Shown: in pieces, positions 56,846 through 64,000 of the stretch | Position numbering within the stretch: position 1 is the stretch's first letter | Layout: every line of letters begins with the position of its first letter | DNA from: Isoetes taiwanensis | Taxonomy: Eukaryota > Streptophyta > Lycopodiopsida > Isoetales > Isoetaceae | Direction: 5' to 3' | Assembly (NCBI GenBank): GCA_021234155.1 | Contig: JAJEKV010000009.1 | Coordinates: 9,678,546-9,742,545, forward strand | DNA length: 64,000 bases | Made by a program: the position numbers and the translations under genes | Notes under the pieces: generated by a model | The model's input: the letters and a program-made list of their open reading frames with translations, nothing else | Told to the model about the DNA's origin: nothing | The model's database searches: none

Positions 56846-57150
56846 CTAGCTCTTTCCTTTTATTCTAGCATTAAATTTTTGTAGAACTACTACCTCAAGT
56901 TTTGCCATGGGCCTTGCTTTCTAATTTTCACAACTGTTTAGGGCCTATCCAGATCATAGGGCTCTGTTCAGGATTGTGTTTTTGGGACCTTTGTATGCAA
57001 TCTAGTAGTCTATTTTTCTCCTACAACTTCCAATTCCTCCTATGTAATGAAACCACTGTGTTCGGGTCTAGTTCTTTCCTTTGATTCTAGCGTTAATTTT
57101 TTGTAGAGCTATTATCTCAAGTTTTGCCATGAGCCTTGCTTTTTAATTCC

Positions 57151-58580
57151 TTGATGACTCATTTCTACCAACAGGTGCTTCGAGAATTTCTATAATCTGT
57201 GGTTTTAAGCACTTGGTAATCATAAATATGAATGATGAACACCCCTTGCTTGCAAGTAGTTGTTGTTAATTTCATGTAATTCAAAGCCAGGTTCAATGAA
57301 TCTGCATGATATAAGCAACTTTGAACCTTGCTTTGAACTAATGAGAAAGATTCTAGTCTGCCATGCCTCAAAGGGTAGGAAAACTTGGTAAGAATAAACT
57401 CCTCCAATTATTATTCCGTCCATGACCCTAAATTGTTTAAGAATATGTGAAATGACAATTTTTTAAATCTCTGCAGCCATAATGTACATGAAGCTGTTAA
57501 TAACTTCATGGCACTGGAGAAAATATCACTACCTCCAATGGCAACGAAGTTGTTTGCCAGTCTTTGTGGCAATCAAGTTGTATGATTAAATGTAAGCAAT
57601 CAAGTTGTATGATTTAAATGTTAGGGAAAATCCTCCGGTGGCTGCGCTGTGAATATTCAAATGATTGCGTATTTTGGGGCATTTTGACGAATACAAATAA
57701 AAGAAAATACAAGGGCATATTGTACAAATTTCTCTAAACGTTAACGCTCCTTGGTTAGAAATATCAATATGTGTGAAAAGCTTTGATGTTGGTGGGAGTA
57801 TTAGTGAGAATCATTGCTGAAAGCAAGAAATTCTATGGCACCTACGTGAATCAATAAGAGGAAATACACATTTTTTCTATATGATGGTTCTCAATGTTAT
57901 AGGCATTACTTGTTTAAGGTTTCCTATGGCACTTATTACTTAGGAAATCGATTTTACGTGCACTTCATCTTGTAGGTTTGTCCATTTAGATAGAAGTGGT
58001 TAGAATGATATATAATAAATATGGGTGAGCTTCCCCATGTACGAGGTCGTCATGCCCCTCAAAATGATATTATAATCCCATAGTTGAATCATGTCATTGT
58101 ACATTTCTCCTAAGTAAAAAAATCTATTCTATTCTTCTTATCTTATCTTATCTATTCTATTCTATTCTATTCCTAAGTGCTCCTTCACTTGTGCATTCTG
58201 CCATGTTAGCGTTTTTTAATGGCTGATCCTTATACCTTGTTACTTACCAACATCCTATAAACAAGTGATGTAAGATTGTCTCGTACATCACAAAATTTTT
58301 GCATGCTCCTCTCAGCTCTTTTCTAACTCAGTGAGTGCTTATACTATAACAACTCTTCTTAAGTGATTTGTTACCAGAAGCTTCGACATTAGAACATATC
58401 CCTAATAACTAATTTTTTCAGAAGCAACCTTATAACCCCCTAAAAAAAAAAAAAAAAAAAAAAAAATACCAAAGTAAAAAAAAAAGAACCCAAACACCCC
58501 TTTTTTTTTCTTCTTCTTCTCAAATATATTTGGATACATGAGATTTTTAATGGTAATGATCCTTATTTGGAGCGTTCACA
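57151..58580. other. intergenic, no gene seen
   Basis: No supported exon. TTCTA/TCTTA microsatellites at 58,118-58,172 and an A-run at 58,443-58,467. Confidence 0.4.
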
Positions 58581-58582
58581 CC

Positions 58583-59130
58583 CTAATAGAAAATATTAAC
58601 CTTTTTATCTTTTACACTTGGTGGAGGAATAGAAGAATAGAATAGATTTTTTAACGTCCACGGAGACCAATAGGTCATGGGACCCATACAATGGGCTAGT
58701 ACAATCATTACTACTAGGATTAAAAAACCCCTGCCTCGAAAGGTTTTCAAGGGAAAAACCTTTGCAGTAAGGATGATACTAGACACGCGTTGCCGACGTT
58801 TATCTAGAACCTCAAGTATGTATAATGCCAAGTCATGCACAGATGGTGCTCTGAGAAGTTGTGGAAGCGTGGAATGGAATGCTAAGGTCAAAAAATGATT
58901 CCGGACTATCTCAAAAGCAGGGCAACTCAGAAGAGTATGGCTTTCATCTTCAATAACCTGTAACTGGCAACAGGCACATAGTCTCGCTTCTCGCGGCAAT
59001 TGCGGCCGCTCCCATCTACATGTCTCAATCCGTAGCCTGAGGAAGAGTGCTAAGAAAGAGGTAGCATCATCTAAATCTAAATCTCTTTGGCCTGTCATAA
59101 ATAAGGACAAATGGATGTCTTGGCATTGAT
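58583..59130 (-). pseudogene. LINE ORF2 zinc-binding C-terminus and 3' UTR
   Basis: A minus-strand frame reads LSLFMTGQRDLDLDDA..FL, RLRIETCRWERPQLPREARL, CACCQLQVIEDESHTLLSCP (C-x-x-C...E...H.LL.C, the L1 zinc-binding pattern) and FEIVRNHFL. It then runs into a 3' UTR with GTTTTTCCCTTGAAAACC, GGGGTTTTTTAATCC, GGTCTCCGTGGACGTTAAAA and an ATTCT microsatellite tail (58,630-58,645). Only the 3' ~0.5 kb of the element is present. Its 3' UTR blocks are shared with the long elements at 3.7-4.3 and 12.9-13.6 kb. Confidence 0.75.
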
Positions 59131-59940
59131 GTTTTCTACATGGTTTCGACCCAAATTAGATGATAATAAGTCTGTCCAATGTCAATCAATTTTTGGGAAG
59201 TGTGCCATCAATTTTTACATGTTCTTGACAAATTGTAGGGTGTACAATAATATAATAATAATAATAATAACAAAATAATCACGACATTAAAGGGCCTCAA
59301 GTCTATAAGGCAAAAATTATACTGTATGCATGCAAATAAATTAGTCGAAAGCACCATTATCTTCAAGGGTACCCATATACCTGGACACATTTAAACTATC
59401 AGTTCTTTCCTTCCAAATCTCCTTAATGTAGGAACTAGCAAAACTCAAATATGTAAGAGAAAAGTACTAAAATGCCCCTATAACATTTGGTAACTTTTAC
59501 ACTTGGTGGAGGAAGAGATGCTAAGAAAGAGCTAGCAGCATCTAAATCTAAATCTCTTTGGCCTGTCATAAATAAGGACAAATGGATGTCTTGGCATTGA
59601 TGTTTTGTACATGGTTTCAACCCAAATGAAATGATAATAGGTCTCTCCAATGTCAGTCAAATTTTCAAAAGTGTGCTATCAAATTTTACATGTTCTTGAT
59701 AATGGTGAACCCAGAGGTGAACATGCTTGCAACATGGGCATTACCGAGCATGGTATTCCTCTTCGCTCCCATGGCATCCAAATAAATTAGTGGAAGGCAC
59801 CACTATTTTCAAGGGTACCCATATATGTGGACACATTTAAACTATCACTTCGTTCTTTCCAAACCTCCCTAATGTAGGAACTAAGGAAACTCAAATATAT
59901 AAGAGAGAACTACTAAAATGCCTCTAGGGGAGGTACGTCG
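59030..59940. repeat. ~430-bp direct duplication with internal deletion
   Basis: The block from GAGGAAGAG.GCTAAGAAAG to AAAAGTACTAAAATGCC occurs at 59,038-59,478 and 59,510-59,925. The second copy is preceded by TTTTACACTTGGTGGAGGAA, which in the first copy lies ~410 bp away at 58,611, so the second copy lacks most of the LINE zinc-finger region. Confidence 0.8.
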
Positions 59941-60600
59941 TCGACGGCGTTTGACCAGTTGCGGACGTGGATATCCCAAATGCGGACGTGGAAAGTGCAA
60001 AGAAGAACTTTTCGTCGTTCCAATTAGTGATGCATACATAGCTAACGAATGATGTTTGGAGGATGTGGGGATGCTCCTCGGCATCCCTGAACGGCTCTCC
60101 AGCATTCAATAAAGGCTCTCCGGCATTCAATAAAGGCTGTTGTGTAATCTAGGGAAGGCACTCCGACATCCACAAATGGCTACACCTTAGTTTACAGGCT
60201 GCAAATCTAGACTCTCCAGCATCCACGAATCACTGCACTGTAGCTTAGAGGCTGCAATTCTTTGCTATCCAAAGGTCAGTGATCTTTTCTAGCATTTTCT
60301 TTGGATATGAATGTGTGGATTTGATGAGATTTTGCTTTATGCTTGCTATTAATTTATACAACAAATCTAGGCTTTCTAGCATTCTTGATCTTTCTAGGCT
60401 GCAAATCTAGGCTGCAAATCTCTTGATCTTTCTTTCTTGCATTTTCTTTGGCTATGAACATGCTGATTTTCTGAGATTCCATGTTATGCTTTCTTAAGTT
60501 TCAGTTCTTGCTAAATTATTAGGAGTTAATTGGATGCTTAGTCTCCAATTAGTCTCTTGTTTCTCAATTTGATTTCTATTTGGCAGATCAGTTGGATAAC

Positions 60601-63442
<2,842 letters not shown>

Positions 63443-64000
63443 TAGTGGTCAGTATCTAGATATGACTTAAATGTTTTTGCTCCATTATTATGTGAAAATA
63501 AGTTGTCTTTTTTCAGGTACAACCAATGGAGAACAGTCATTCCAATGATCATCTTAAAGGACATCATGATTTCTTCTTGCTTTTGATAAAAGACAATCAA
63601 TTCAAGGCTGTTTAATAGAAAGACATTTGTAAATAATTCATAGCAATATCAATGTGTTTCTGTAAATACCACTTCTGTTGATTATTTTGATGCTCGTTTT
63701 ACAGTAAATAAGCTGTTTTATTAGTCTTAAACAGGTACAATTGTAAGCCCTTATTGACAAGGGGATTGGATAGTTAGATAGCCTTGCATGGGCAATTACT
63801 GCAGCCCTCGATGGCTATCTTGTAGCCTATATGGGTGCTGCCTTAGCCCTGGTGGTACCTATACCCCCATCACTTTGAAGATTCATATGTTGAGCTCGCA
63901 ATGCCAGTTTGGTATTTCAGAGGATAAGTGCTATGGAGCATCTCCTTGGGCATGTTGCAATGTGGAGCACACAGCTTACAAGCTGCCTATGTAGCAGGCA
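63443..64000. other. 3' flank, no gene seen
   Basis: AT-rich flank after the transposase stop. No terminal inverted repeat or further gene recognised. Confidence 0.4.

Larger units (their letters stand above)
55575..57150. repeat. local duplication, one copy carrying TRIM insertions
   Basis: The block TTTTGGGACCTTTGTATGCA ... CTATGT.A.(C/A)AAA.CACT.TGTTC.GGTCTAG followed by CTTTCCTTT.ATTCTAGC... and CTCAAGTTTTGCCATG occurs twice. Copy 1 is 55,575-55,663 plus 56,846-56,930, interrupted by the TRIM complex. Copy 2 at about 56,978-57,145 is uninterrupted. Confidence 0.8.

Overview
The window is repeat-dominated nuclear DNA of a land plant. The only apparently intact host gene is a spliced member of the plant-type CRT-like (CLT) plastid thiol transporter family (about 45.1-49.6 kb, + strand). 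Around it lie plant L1-type LINEs, a Ty3/gypsy element, TRIMs primed by initiator-Met tRNA, a MULE-like MITE and a Tigger-like transposase. A Penelope-like reverse transcriptase, rare in flowering plants, and the very high repeat load make a seed-free plant (fern or lycophyte) my best guess; this is inference from content, not a taxonomic assignment.

Layout. 0-15 kb: AT-rich intergenic DNA with a LINE 3' end (1-178), short tandem duplications, two pairs of short/long inverted-repeat elements in opposite orientation (3.24-4.33 kb and 12.88-14.0 kb), a decayed minus-strand WD40 gene resembling TBL2 (6.44-7.24 kb), and a MULE-type MITE with a 10-bp target duplication (10.77-11.22 kb). 15.1-20.5 kb: a Penelope-like element without a visible endonuclease, bounded by pieces of a local repeat (here 'repeat R'); it carries the RT, a long nested RNA hairpin and an RG-rich open exon.

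21.56-38.35 kb is a three-level nest. A 5'-truncated L1 LINE (level 1) is split by an ~11 kb minus-strand Ty3/gypsy element (level 2, 21,782-35,642). The 5' LTR of that element is split by a 2.9 kb non-autonomous LTR element (level 3, 32,635-35,528) with an exact 5-bp target duplication. Inside the gypsy element, ~3.7 kb carrying the integrase C-terminus and an extra coiled-coil ORF is inverted relative to the rest. Its reading frames are interrupted mostly by TAG codons.

38.35-45 kb: no recognisable gene, then a minus-strand 5'-truncated copy of the same LINE. 45.07-49.57 kb: the CLT gene, followed by tandem-duplicated DNA. 52.4-54.0 kb: a second L1 family. 55.6-57.1 kb: two TRIMs and a copy of repeat R at a site whose empty paralogue lies 1.4 kb away. 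58.6-59.9 kb: a LINE 3' end and a local duplication. 60.6-63.4 kb: a Tigger/pogo-like transposase gene with stop codons and a (GA)n tract inside the coding exon.

The most unusual parts are the endonuclease-less Penelope element with its RG-rich exon and RNA hairpin, the internally inverted gypsy element, and the paired short/long elements with a hairpin whose stem is kept by compensatory changes. No tRNA, rRNA or CRISPR was recognised.
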